NCBI GenBank assembly: GCA_024742835.1
Contig: JANSXS010000003.1
Coordinates: 62,001-126,000 of the forward strand
Direction: 5' to 3'
Source of the DNA: Paracoccaceae bacterium
GTDB taxonomy: Bacteria; Pseudomonadota; Alphaproteobacteria; Rhodobacterales; Rhodobacteraceae
DNA: 64,000 nt
In this document: in pieces, positions 41,339 to 50,188 of the stretch
Layout: each line of letters begins with the position of its first letter
Position numbering within the stretch: position 1 is the first letter of the stretch
The notes under the pieces: model-generated
What the model was told of the DNA's origin: nothing
Seen by the model: only the letters and a program-made list of their open reading frames with translations
Database searches by the model: none
Program-made: the position numbers and the translations under genes

Positions 41339-42411
41339 CAGGCGGAAAGCGCCGCGTGTATGGCGGCGCGGTCCAGCCCGGTTTGCCCGATCACCACAAG
41401 GCGCGTGTCGCGTGGTTCGGTGCCGAAGGGGCGGTCGAAATAGGTGTCCACGCGTGGGCCAACCGCCTGAATGGTCAGGCGCATGGGTTTGCCTGCCACT
41501 GCCGCGAATCCCTTGAGCCGCAGGATGTCATGGGCGCGGATCACGTCGGCCACCTGTGCGGCGAACGCCTTGGGATCGGTGATTTCGGGGCGGGACACGA
41601 TAAAGGATTCAAAAGCGTCGTGATCGTGGTCATGGGCATGATCATGGTGATGATCGTCGTCATGATCGTGGTGATCGTCATGATGGTGATGATGATGTTC
41701 GTGGCGCGCGTCCATGTCGGTCTCGGCCCCGGCACCCTGCCCTAACAGCACGTCAAGCGGCAGCGCGCCCATGGTGGCGCGCACGACCTGCACGCCGTCG
41801 CGGGCTTTGGCTTGCAGTCGGGTGCCAAGCGCCTCGGCTTCGGACGGCTCCAGAAGGTCGGACTTGTTGACAACGATCATGTCGGCGCAGGTGACCTGAT
41901 CCTCGAACAACTCTGACAGTGGCGTTTCGTGATCAAGATTGTCGTCCTGCGCGCGCTGCGCATCCACGGCCGCCACGTCATGGGCAAAGCGTCCCTCGGC
42001 CACCGCCTTGCCATCCACAACCGTCACCACGCCGTCGACGGTGACGCGGGTCGAAATCTCGGGCCAGCTGAAAGCGCGCACAAGCGGTTGCGGCAGGGCA
42101 AGGCCGGAGGTTTCGATCACGATGTGATCGGGCGGATTGTCCCGGTCGATCAGCTTTTGCAGTGTCGGAATGAAATCATCGGCAACGGTGCAGCAGATGC
42201 AGCCGTTGGACAGCTCCATCACGTCTTCTTCGGGGCAGTTATCGATGCCGCAGCCCTTCAGGATGCCGCCATCGACGCCGAGATCGCCGAATTCGTTGAT
42301 GATGAGCGCGATGCGCCGACCCCCCGCGTTTTCCAGCATATGGCGGATAAGCGTGGTCTTTCCTGCGCCCAGAAAGCCGGTGACGACGGTGGCGGGAATC
42401 TTGGCTGGCAT
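41338..42411 (-). CDS. cobW: CobW-type metallochaperone GTPase
   Basis: G3E-family P-loop GTPase linked to cobalt delivery for cobalamin synthesis. The 357-aa protein has Walker A GFLGAGKTT at 12-20, the metal-binding GCICC at 70-74, G4 motif NKSD and a C-terminal CobW_C domain. Between them is a remarkable His/Asp-rich loop of about 29 residues (near 235-263) with 17 histidines, consistent with metal storage or sensing. Shares one base with the GNAT gene; 43 bases after the His-rich protein. Confidence 0.95.
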   Translation of the reverse strand: MPAKIPATVVTGFLGAGKTTLIRHMLENAGGRRIALIINEFGDLGVDGGILKGCGIDNCPEEDVMELSNGCICCTVADDFIPTLQKLIDRDNPPDHIVIETSGLALPQPLVRAFSWPEISTRVTVDGVVTVVDGKAVAEGRFAHDVAAVDAQRAQDDNLDHETPLSELFEDQVTCADMIVVNKSDLLEPSEAEALGTRLQAKARDGVQVVRATMGALPLDVLLGQGAGAETDMDARHEHHHHHHDDHHDHDDDHHHDHAHDHDHDAFESFIVSRPEITDPKAFAAQVADVIRAHDILRLKGFAAVAGKPMRLTIQAVGPRVDTYFDRPFGTEPRDTRLVVIGQTGLDRAAIHAALSA

Positions 42412-42454
42412 GGTGTGTTCGTCCTGATGTTGTGGCGTGTGCGCCGGAAATTGG

Positions 42455-42940
42455 TCAGTCGATCCGTAGGTTTACCGTGGCTTCGACAGGCTGGCCGGAT
42501 ATGGCGTATTGGCTGTGGTCATTGGCATTGAGCGTGACGCGGATCGCATGTGTGCCACGGGGCAGAGCATGGAGTTGCACCCAGGGTCCATAGGCGCGGG
42601 CCTGTTTGACCCCGTTCAAGTAGACATGCGCATGGCCATGGCCCGGCACGTGGGCACCGTTGACGCCCTCGGGATCAAAGGTGAACCCGGTCACACCGAT
42701 ATGCAGGTTGCGGCTTTGGTCCCCGTCTGGGTAAAGACGTAGCGTCAGGTCCGGAGCGGGACCGTCGAATGCGCGCAAGGTGGCATGTGCGCCGCCGTCG
42801 TGATCATGCGCGGCGTGGTCGTGGGCCGCGTCCATGGTGTTCCGCCCGTCCGGCCCCGGTGCCGTTGCCGCCCCAAGCAGAAAGCCGAAGCCGGTTCCGA
42901 ACAATGTGCCGATCAGCAAAACTACGGGGTATCTGGGCAT
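42455..42940 (-). CDS. Membrane-anchored periplasmic His-rich protein (161 aa)
   Basis: Not assigned to a named family. An N-terminal hydrophobic helix (PVVLLIGTLFGTGFGFLLGA) is followed by a His/Asp-rich patch (AAHDHAAHDHDGGAHA), then a beta-rich domain with PGHGHAHVYLNG and YGPWVQLHALPRGTHAIRV. The GHAHVYLNG...YGPW pattern is known in small periplasmic metal-associated proteins. Location between hupE and cobW, downstream of a cobalamin riboswitch, suggests periplasmic cobalt capture. ATG 42940 places the helix at the N-terminus. Confidence 0.78.
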   Translation of the reverse strand: MPRYPVVLLIGTLFGTGFGFLLGAATAPGPDGRNTMDAAHDHAAHDHDGGAHATLRAFDGPAPDLTLRLYPDGDQSRNLHIGVTGFTFDPEGVNGAHVPGHGHAHVYLNGVKQARAYGPWVQLHALPRGTHAIRVTLNANDHSQYAISGQPVEATVNLRID

Positions 42941-43003
42941 GGATCTCTGCGAACAAAAACAAGGGGCGGCTTCCACGGAAACCGCCCCACAATACGGACC
43001 GGA

Positions 43004-43648
43004 TCAGCCCGCGATGGCGGCGACGAGCGGGGCTTCGATCATCTCAAGGCACAGGAACACGCCCACACCCGCAACCATCGCCCCGACAAGGCGGGCATTG
43101 ATCGACGAGGACTCCGTCGCGCCAAGCAGCTTTTCGGCAACCCAGCCCGCGGCGAGTGCGATGGCGTACTGGATCAGGCCAAGCCCGATCAGGTACCCCA
43201 TGAGCACGGCGGCACCGATCCCGCCCTCTTGTCCGGCGATGCTGCCACCGAAGGCAGAGCCATGGAACAGACCGAACGCGGCGAAGATCGCCAGCGCCGC
43301 GCCGGTGTCAAGCGCGCGACCTGACAGCACGATACCGCCGACCGCCAAAAGCGAGATTGCGATAAAGGTTTCCTGAAGCGGCATCGCGACACCGGCATAC
43401 ATCAGTCCGCAGCCCACCAGCATCGCGCCGATATAGGCGGCCGGCGTCAAATAGCGGTGGCCGGTAAAGATCGCGGCCACGCCCATGGCGATGACAAAGA
43501 GCATGTGGTCAAAGCCCAGAACCGGGTGCCCGACGCCGGAAAGCGCGCCCTGGGAAAAGGTTTCCATGGGCAGCCCGCCAAGCGGGTGATGCGCAAGCGC
43601 GGGCGTCGCGGCCAGCGTGGCGGCGGCGATGGCAAAAAATTTGTTCAT
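43004..43648 (-). CDS. hupE: HupE/UreJ-family cobalt/nickel transporter
   Basis: Secondary metal permease; B12-riboswitch-controlled HupE proteins are cobalt transporters. The 214-aa protein has a signal-like N-terminus (MNKFFAIAAATLAATPALA) followed by HHPLGGLPMETFSQGALSG, the HupE hallmark with its metal-binding His, and then five to six helices, including FGLFHGSAFGGSIAG. ATG 43648 follows GAAGGGG. It is the first gene after the cobalamin riboswitch, supporting cobalt over nickel as substrate. Confidence 0.93.
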   Translation of the reverse strand: MNKFFAIAAATLAATPALAHHPLGGLPMETFSQGALSGVGHPVLGFDHMLFVIAMGVAAIFTGHRYLTPAAYIGAMLVGCGLMYAGVAMPLQETFIAISLLAVGGIVLSGRALDTGAALAIFAAFGLFHGSAFGGSIAGQEGGIGAAVLMGYLIGLGLIQYAIALAAGWVAEKLLGATESSSINARLVGAMVAGVGVFLCLEMIEAPLVAAIAG

Positions 43649-43774
43649 GTCTGTCCCCTTCGGGTTCTTGCTGTGAAGGGGGGCATCGTCAGAGGGTATC
43701 CGGGCGGCTTTGGCCCTTGTTTTCCCCCAACGGAACACCCCGTCCGTTGTTGTCCTGTCGGGCGAATGCCCGAT

Positions 43775-43965
43775 GCATGGCCGGTCTCCTGGCTTGCGGG
43801 TCTCTGCGGGGGCCGGCCTTCCCGGAACAGGCGTTCCAGTGGCAGATTGGCACCCACTCTCCGCTTACAGTCGCGGGGGCGGCTGACGATTCGGCCCCCG
43901 GAGTGGGTCCGCCATCACGTCATTCCCAGTTTCATCCCCTGATGCTTTGCACCATCATCGGGGAA
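43775..43965 (-). promoter_or_regulatory. Adenosylcobalamin riboswitch upstream of hupE
   Basis: Read on the minus strand the leader shows all cobalamin-riboswitch landmarks in order: GGGAATGACGTG, GCGACTGTAAGCGGA, GCCACTG, CGGGAAGGC and the B12 box AAGCCAGGAGACCGGCC (complement of 43779-43795). The aptamer ends about 127 bases before hupE; the intervening sequence has a hairpin-forming stretch but no T-rich terminator, so control is probably by masking the AAGGGG ribosome-binding site or by partial termination. High cobalamin should repress hupE and the genes behind it. A -10-like TAAAAT lies at 44063-44068. Confidence 0.96.
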
Positions 43966-44224
43966 CCTTGCCCGTTCGGTATGGAACCGGTGCGACCTTC
44001 CGTCAAGCGCGATTCCGACCTTTGCGGCGCGCGGCGCGGCACGGGCTGGCCGTAAGTGCGGAATTTTACCCGCGCCGAAGATCAATATCTTGTGGATAAG
44101 ATTGCACCTGCGGCCATATAGAGGGGTTTTCCGTTGACAGGGCGGGGTCCGGGGCGTTTCCTTGTCGCCCAAGGCGGGGAATCGTCCTGCCTTGGGGCCG
44201 GAACCATTCCAGACGGGGGCACAT
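43966..44224. other. Promoter region between riboswitch and smc
   Basis: About 259 bases with divergent promoters: for the riboswitch transcript on the minus strand (TAAAAT at 44063-44068 is the best -10) and for smc on the plus strand, where TTGACA (near 44133) is a good -35 but no convincing -10 follows at 17 bases. No gene is seen. Confidence 0.4.
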
Positions 44225-47200
44225 GTGCAGTTCACCAAACTCAGGCTGACCGGATTCAAAAGCTTCGTCGATCCGACGGATCTTCATATCCATGACGGTC
44301 TGACCGGGGTTGTCGGGCCGAATGGCTGCGGCAAGTCGAACCTGCTGGAGGCGCTACGCTGGGTGATGGGCGAAAATCGCCCCACCTCGATGCGAGGCTC
44401 GGGGATGGAGGACGTGATCTTCGCCGGCGCCGCGACCCGGCCCGCCCGCAACTTCGCCGAGGTGGCGATGCATATCGACAATTCCGACCGGCTCGCCCCG
44501 GCGGGGTTCAACGATGCCGATCAGCTTGAAATCCTGCGCCGTATCACCCGTGACGTGGGCAGCGCCTACAAGGTCAACGGCAAGGACGTGCGCGCGCGCG
44601 ACGTCCAGATGCTCTTTGCCGATGCCTCGACCGGCGCGCATTCGCCCGCGCTGGTGCGGCAGGGGCAGATATCCGAGCTGATCAACGCCAAGCCCACGGC
44701 GCGCCGCCGCATCCTCGAAGAGGCCGCTGGCATTTCCGGTCTGTATCAGCGTCGGCATGAGGCGGAACTGAAGCTGCGCGGCGCGGAGACGAACCTGACA
44801 AGGGTCGACGACGTGATCGAACAGTTGGCAAGCCAGCTTGCCCAACTGGCGCGGCAGGCCAAACAGGCCGCGCGCTATCGCCAGATCGGCGAGGAGCTGC
44901 GCCGGGCCGAGGGTCTGTTGCTTTATCGTCGCTGGATGGATGCGGATGCTGCCTGCGCCGAGGCGGAACAGCTTTTGACCACCTGCACCACCGACGCCGC
45001 CCGCGCCGAAGCCGCCGCCCGCGAGGCCGCGCGCCTGCGTCTGGCCGCGGATGAGGCGCTGCCGCCCCTGCGCGAGGAAGAGGCGATCGCGGCGGCGGTG
45101 CTGCAACGGCTTCAGGTCAACCGCGACACGCTCGCCGAACAAGAGGACGCCGCCCGCACCCGTATCGAAACGCTGCAAGCACGTATCGGACAACTGACCC
45201 ATGATATCGAGCGCGAAGCCGGATTGAATCGCGATGCGGGCGAAACGATCGAACGGCTGGAATGGGAGGCGCGCGAGCTGGCCAAAGCCTCTGATGGGCA
45301 CGATGACCGGCTGGAAGCCGCCGCCGAAGCCGCCAGCGAAGCCGCCGCCGTGCTGCAATCGCGCGAAACCGATCTCGGCCAGCTGACAGAGGATGTGGCC
45401 CGCCTGTCAGCACGCCATCAATCCGCGCAGCGCCTTGTCGAGGATTACCGCAAGACCCTCGCCAGATCCCAGCAAGAGGCAGAGCGCGCGCGCAGGGCCG
45501 CCATGACGGCGCGCGACGCTCTGGACCGGTCCGGCAGGGACTTTGAAACTGCAAGAACCGCCGAGGCACAGGCAACGGCCACCGCGCAGCACGCCGAGGA
45601 TGTGCTGATCGCCTCTGACGAGGCCCGCGCCGAAGCGCAATCGCGCGAATCCGACGCCCGCGCCGAACGCTCCGAGGCCGAAGGCGAGTTGAGCGCGCTA
45701 TCGGCGGAAACCTCCGCTCTTGCGCGCTTGCTGGAACGCGACACCGCTGAAGGCGGCCAGATCCTTGACGCGCTGCAAGTGGCGCCGGGCTATGAAAAGG
45801 CGCTTGGCGCCGCGCTGGCGGACGATCTGCGCGCGCCCGAGGTCAATGCGGATGGCCCCTCGGGCTGGATGCAACTGCCCGGCTACAGCGATCCGCAGCT
45901 TTTGCCCGACGGTGTGATCGCGCTTTCGGCCCATGTGAACGTGCCCGGCGTTCTGGCGCGGCGGATGGCGCAGATCGGACTTGTCGACGCTGATGACGGG
46001 CCGCGTCTGCAAGCGCTCTTGAAACCCGGTCAGCGCCTTGTCAGCACCGAGGGGGATCTGTGGCGGTGGGATGGCTTTCGTGCCTGGGCCGAGGATGCAC
46101 CCTCTGCCGCTGCGCTGCGCCTGCAACAGCTCAACCGCCTGGAGGATCTCAAGCAGCAACTGGCCCATGCTAGCGCCCGTGCCGACGGCGCGGCGCGCGC
46201 GCATGACGCGCTCAAGACCCGTCTGGTGGACCTGACCGAAGCCGACCGGATGGCCCGGCAGGCCCGCCGCGCCGCCGATACCGCCGTGGCAGAGGCGAAC
46301 CGGGCGCTCTCGCGCGCCGAGGCCGAGCGCACCCTGAGCAAATCGAGGCTTGAGACGCTGAACATGGCCGTCAGCCGCCACGAAGAAGAAACGCATGTCG
46401 CCGGCACCGCGCTGGCTGCGGCCGAAAAGGCGCTGGCCGATCTTCCCGATCTCGACACCGCGCGCGCCGATGCCGAGGATATCAAGATGACGGTCGAGGC
46501 GGCGCGCATGACGATGATGTCCAAACGCTCTGCCCATGATGAATTGCGCCGCGAGGGCGAGGCGCGCACGCGCCGGGCGCAGGAAGTCACCAAGGAACTG
46601 TCGGGCTGGCGGCACCGTCTGGACACCGCCATGACCCGCGGCGCAGAGCTTGCCGCGCGCAAGGACACCGCGCAGGCCGACCTGACCGAGGCACAGGCCC
46701 GGCCCGGCGAACTGGCGACGACACGCGCCGAACTGTCCGCGCAGATCGACACCGCCGAAAGCCGCTGCGCCGCTGCCGCCGATGCGCGCAGCACCGCCGA
46801 AACCACCGCCCGCGAGGCGGTCGCGCAAGAGCGCGACGCGGAACGCCTTGCCGGTGAGGCGCGCGAGGCCCGCGCCCGCGCCGAGGCCCGCGCCGAGGCT
46901 GCCCGCGAGGGTCGCGCACAGGCCGCCGCCCGCATCGGTGACGAGCTTGATACAACGCCAGAGGCGCTGCGCGCAACGCTCGATACAGACCCCGCCATGA
47001 TGCAGGCCGCCGATCAGATCGAGGCGGATGTCAGCCGCCTGAAACGGCAGCGCGACGCGCTTGGCGCGGTCAACCTGCGCGCCGAGGAAGACGCCCGCGA
47101 GGTCGAAGAAGAGCACAGCACGCTGGTGCGCGAAAAGGCCGATCTCGAAGAGGCCATCCGCACCCTGCGCAGCGGCATCGCCGCCCTGAACAAGGAAGGG

Positions 47201-47680
47201 CGCGAACGCCTGCTGACGGCTTTCGAGCAGGTGAACGCCAATTTCGCGACGCTCTTCCGGCATCTTTTTGGCGGTGGCGAGGCCAATCTTGTCATGGTCG
47301 AAAGCGATGACCCGCTCGATGCGGGCCTGGAGATCATGTGCCAGCCGCCGGGCAAGAAGCTGGCCACGCTGTCACTCTTGTCAGGTGGCGAACAGACGTT
47401 GACGGCGCTCGCGCTCATTTTCGCCGTGTTCCTGGCAAACCCCGCCCCGATCTGCGTGCTGGATGAGGTCGACGCGCCGCTCGACGATGCCAATGTGGGG
47501 CGCTTCTGCGACCTGCTTGACGAGATGTGCCGCCGCACCGAAACCCGCTTTCTGATCATTACGCATCACGCCGTCACCATGAGCCGGATGGACCGGCTTT
47601 TCGGTGTCACAATGGGCGAACAGGGGGTCAGTCAGCTTGTTTCCGTTGATCTCAAGAAGGCGGAACAACTGGTGGCCTGA
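44225..47680 (+). CDS. smc: Chromosome segregation protein SMC
   Basis: ATPase that compacts and separates chromosomes with ScpA and ScpB. The 1151-aa protein has Walker A GPNGCGKSN at about 31-39, long coiled coils rich in Ala, Glu and Arg on both sides of a hinge at about 500-620, signature LLSGGEQ and Walker B ICVLDEVDAPLDD near the C-terminus. The start is a GTG at 44225 (MQFTKLRLTGFKSFVD) after GGGGG; upstream codons are nonhomologous. Convergent with the RlmL-like gene, nine bases apart. Confidence 0.97.
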   Translation: MQFTKLRLTGFKSFVDPTDLHIHDGLTGVVGPNGCGKSNLLEALRWVMGENRPTSMRGSGMEDVIFAGAATRPARNFAEVAMHIDNSDRLAPAGFNDADQLEILRRITRDVGSAYKVNGKDVRARDVQMLFADASTGAHSPALVRQGQISELINAKPTARRRILEEAAGISGLYQRRHEAELKLRGAETNLTRVDDVIEQLASQLAQLARQAKQAARYRQIGEELRRAEGLLLYRRWMDADAACAEAEQLLTTCTTDAARAEAAAREAARLRLAADEALPPLREEEAIAAAVLQRLQVNRDTLAEQEDAARTRIETLQARIGQLTHDIEREAGLNRDAGETIERLEWEARELAKASDGHDDRLEAAAEAASEAAAVLQSRETDLGQLTEDVARLSARHQSAQRLVEDYRKTLARSQQEAERARRAAMTARDALDRSGRDFETARTAEAQATATAQHAEDVLIASDEARAEAQSRESDARAERSEAEGELSALSAETSALARLLERDTAEGGQILDALQVAPGYEKALGAALADDLRAPEVNADGPSGWMQLPGYSDPQLLPDGVIALSAHVNVPGVLARRMAQIGLVDADDGPRLQALLKPGQRLVSTEGDLWRWDGFRAWAEDAPSAAALRLQQLNRLEDLKQQLAHASARADGAARAHDALKTRLVDLTEADRMARQARRAADTAVAEANRALSRAEAERTLSKSRLETLNMAVSRHEEETHVAGTALAAAEKALADLPDLDTARADAEDIKMTVEAARMTMMSKRSAHDELRREGEARTRRAQEVTKELSGWRHRLDTAMTRGAELAARKDTAQADLTEAQARPGELATTRAELSAQIDTAESRCAAAADARSTAETTAREAVAQERDAERLAGEAREARARAEARAEAAREGRAQAAARIGDELDTTPEALRATLDTDPAMMQAADQIEADVSRLKRQRDALGAVNLRAEEDAREVEEEHSTLVREKADLEEAIRTLRSGIAALNKEGRERLLTAFEQVNANFATLFRHLFGGGEANLVMVESDDPLDAGLEIMCQPPGKKLATLSLLSGGEQTLTALALIFAVFLANPAPICVLDEVDAPLDDANVGRFCDLLDEMCRRTETRFLIITHHAVTMSRMDRLFGVTMGEQGVSQLVSVDLKKAEQLVA

Positions 47681-47689
47681 TCCTGCGGG

Positions 47690-48811
47690 TCAGGGCAAGG
47701 GGCCGGTCTGCCACAGCCGGATCTTCAGCCCGCCATGCGGGATCGGCGGTCCGGGCGGGGCAAAGGGCAGGCCGGTGGCGCGCACCAGCCCGGCTTCGGT
47801 GGTGATCATCCCGACGCGCCAGCCCCTGAACCGCTGCGCCAGCGTTTTGCCGAAAGCGCCGTAAAGGCCGTAAAGCAGCTTGGTGTTGCCGATCCGTCCA
47901 CCATAGGGCGGGTTCACGATCACCAGCCCTTTCGGCCCATCGGGAGGAGTGGCATCGCTGATCGCATGTGTGGCAAAAGTGCACAGCCCCCCAACACCGG
48001 CCCGCGCGGCATTCTCGCCCGCCCCCCTGATGGCGCCGGCGTCGCGGTCGCTGCCGTAAAACCGCAGGTCGTGTTGCACAGGCAGGGCTTGACGCATCTC
48101 TTGCCACGCCTCTGGCGCAAAACATGCCAGGTGCTCAAAAGCAAAGCTGCGGTCGCGTCCCGGCAAAAGCCCTGCCGCGATCTCGGCGGCCTCGATCACA
48201 AACGTACCCGAGCCACACATCGGGTCCAGCACCGGCTCGCGCCCGGCATAACCGCATTGGCGCAGGAACAACGCCGCCAGCGTCTCGCGCATCGGGGCCT
48301 TGCCGACCGAAAGCTTGTGCCCGCGCCGATGCAGTGGCTCGCCAGAGGTGTCCACACTGATCGTGCAAAGATCGTCCTCGATCCGCACCATCACCCTAAG
48401 CGCCGCCTCCTTCGACACCGGCGCGCCCAACTCCTCGGCAATCGCCCGTTCCACGCGGCTTGCGGCGGCGCCGGCATGATAGATCTTCGATCTTGCGCAG
48501 CTTGCCTCGATCCTCACGGGCACATCGGGTCGCAGCACAGCCGCCCAATTCACCTTGCGCGCGCGCTTGTCCAATTGTGCCGGGTGCATCGCGCGAAACT
48601 CCGCGATGCGCGCGAGCACCCGCCCCGCGCCGCGCAGGCAGAGGTTGGCGCGCCAGACATCCGGCCAGCCACCCCTGATTTCAACCCCTCCGGCAACGGC
48701 CTTGGGCTGGGAAAACCCAGTTTCCATGACCTCCGCCAGCAAACAGGCCTCCAGTCCGGGCGGCGCGGTCAGGAATATGTCGAACGCTGAGTCATCTCTT
48801 TGCATGGTCAT
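47690..48811 (-). CDS. THUMP-domain class I RNA methyltransferase (RlmL N-terminal-like)
   Basis: A 373-aa protein with an N-terminal THUMP-like RNA-binding region (about 5-165) and a SAM-dependent methyltransferase domain: LDPMCGSGTFVIEAAEIAAG (SAM site) and NPPYGGRIG (catalytic). This is the layout of the N-terminal half of RlmL, which makes m2G2445 in 23S rRNA, and of YpsC; the second methyltransferase of E. coli RlmL is absent. The rRNA target is inferred. Convergent with smc. Confidence 0.9.
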   Translation of the reverse strand: MTMQRDDSAFDIFLTAPPGLEACLLAEVMETGFSQPKAVAGGVEIRGGWPDVWRANLCLRGAGRVLARIAEFRAMHPAQLDKRARKVNWAAVLRPDVPVRIEASCARSKIYHAGAAASRVERAIAEELGAPVSKEAALRVMVRIEDDLCTISVDTSGEPLHRRGHKLSVGKAPMRETLAALFLRQCGYAGREPVLDPMCGSGTFVIEAAEIAAGLLPGRDRSFAFEHLACFAPEAWQEMRQALPVQHDLRFYGSDRDAGAIRGAGENAARAGVGGLCTFATHAISDATPPDGPKGLVIVNPPYGGRIGNTKLLYGLYGAFGKTLAQRFRGWRVGMITTEAGLVRATGLPFAPPGPPIPHGGLKIRLWQTGPLP

Positions 48812-48849
48812 GCTTCATCTGGCTTGAAATACCTCGGGGAGGACGTTGC

Positions 48850-48888
48850 AATTCCAAAGGAATTGAAACGGGAGGGGCAGAGCCCCTC
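48850..48888. repeat. Palindromic extragenic element with two hairpins
   Basis: AATTCC-AAA-GGAATT (48850-48864) and gaggggc (48872-48878)/gcccctc (48882-48888) lie in the 121-base gap between two minus-strand genes. The combination of a cctcggggag segment with a gggg-cagag-cccc hairpin is like short dispersed elements common between genes in Rhodobacteraceae; I did not find a second copy of this exact form in the window. Confidence 0.55.
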
Positions 48889-48932
48889 GAATCTGAAATC
48901 CTGTGTGGCGCAGCCATTCGATGGTTCAACGG

Positions 48933-50102
48933 CTACAGCCTGTCCAGCAGTGCGCGCGTGGGCCAGGCATCGGCGGGCAGCCCAAGATCCTGTTGCACAT
49001 CCTGCACCGCCGCGCGGGTGCCGGCCCCCAGAATTCCGTCGATATTGCCCACATCATGGCCGCGCGCCTGCAACTTGCGCTGCAAGTCCTTCATCGGCTC
49101 GCCCGACAGTCCCGGCTCCGGGGTGCCGGGATCGAACACCGGCGCGCCCTCCAGGCGATTGGCGAAATAGGCGGCGGTCAGCACGTAGACATAGCTTTGG
49201 TTCCACTCGAAATAGACGTTGAAATTCGGATAGGCCAGAAAGGCAGGTCCGTTGCGCCCCTGCGGCAACAGCAGATGCGCTTTCAGGCGGTCTGCGATCT
49301 CGCCATGGCGCGGGCGCACGCCTTGCGCGGCCCAGGCCGCGCCGGTTTGTCGGCTGCGTAGCCCCGTCTTCGACCAGTCCAGATCAGTGGGTACGCTCAC
49401 TTCCTGTAGCCACGGCTCTCCGGGTCGCCAGCCCAGATGGCTCAGCATCTTGGCGCCGGACAGCAGCGCATCGGGCGCAGAGCGTTTCAGATCGACGCGC
49501 CCGTCGCCATCGCCATCGACGCCGTTATCAAGGATATCCTGCGGCAGCATCTGCACCATGCCGATCTCTCCGGCCCAGGCCCCGGTCGTGCGGGTCGGGC
49601 TGAATGCCCCCTGTTCATACAGCTTGAGCGCGGCAAAGATCTGTGGGCGGAAAAGCTCGGGTCGACGGCAATCATGGCTGAGCGTGACCAGCGCATTCAG
49701 CGTGTTGAACTCCCCCTGAAAGCCGCCGAAATCCGTCTCGAACGCCCAGAAGGCCAGCAGCACACCCCGGTTCACGCCATAGTCGCGTTCGATCCGGTCA
49801 AAGATCGCGTCATGCTGCCGTGCCTTGGCAAGGCCTGTGTTGAGCCGGTTGGCGCTGATCAGGCGGCGGGCGAAATCCGTGAAGGGCATTTGAAACACGC
49901 CTTGCCGACGGTCCGCGCGGACGACGCTTTCATCGCGGCGCACTGAGGCAAAGAAATTTTCAACATCGGCGCGATCATGCCCGCGCGCGACGGCCTCGGA
50001 CTTCAGGTCGGCGACAAAGCCGCCAAAGCCGCCGCCGCAGGACTGGGCCGAAGCGGATCCGGCCATCAGCACCAGGGCCAGCGAAACTATCCATCGCGTC
50101 AT
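48933..50102 (-). CDS. Lytic murein transglycosylase (MltB family) with peptidoglycan-binding domain
   Basis: Cleaves the glycan strands of peptidoglycan, leaving 1,6-anhydro-MurNAc. The 389-aa protein has a signal peptide (MTRWIVSLALVLMAGSASAQS), a catalytic domain with the MltB-type glutamate in FWAFETDFGGF and GEIGMVQMLPQDIL, and a C-terminal PG_binding_1 domain from about 330 (LQRKLQARGHDVGNIDGILGAGTRAAV). No lipobox, so it is soluble periplasmic, like the MltB-like proteins of other alphaproteobacteria. Monocistronic. Confidence 0.93.
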   Translation of the reverse strand: MTRWIVSLALVLMAGSASAQSCGGGFGGFVADLKSEAVARGHDRADVENFFASVRRDESVVRADRRQGVFQMPFTDFARRLISANRLNTGLAKARQHDAIFDRIERDYGVNRGVLLAFWAFETDFGGFQGEFNTLNALVTLSHDCRRPELFRPQIFAALKLYEQGAFSPTRTTGAWAGEIGMVQMLPQDILDNGVDGDGDGRVDLKRSAPDALLSGAKMLSHLGWRPGEPWLQEVSVPTDLDWSKTGLRSRQTGAAWAAQGVRPRHGEIADRLKAHLLLPQGRNGPAFLAYPNFNVYFEWNQSYVYVLTAAYFANRLEGAPVFDPGTPEPGLSGEPMKDLQRKLQARGHDVGNIDGILGAGTRAAVQDVQQDLGLPADAWPTRALLDRL

Positions 50103-50188
50103 CTCAATTCCTTTTGTCGCCTATATCTTACTTACCCTAGACCATGCGCGGGCGGTGGAAAACCCGGCAGGGCACGCGGCTGCGGCAG

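Noticed and set aside
41615..41715. Possible short tandem repeat or CRISPR-like array
   Set aside because: The repetitive DNA encodes the His/Asp loop of CobW; units are codon-level, not spaced repeats.
43649..43774. Small frames between the riboswitch and hupE
   Set aside because: The stretch is the riboswitch expression platform and hupE leader; frames lack a ribosome-binding site.
45698..47263. 521-aa minus-strand frame inside smc
   Set aside because: Antisense shadow of the SMC coiled coil, low-complexity Gly/Arg/Gln composition and no protein motif.
47735..48790. 351-aa plus-strand frame over the RlmL-like gene
   Set aside because: Mirrors the methyltransferase gene almost exactly, and the translated protein has no recognisable domain.
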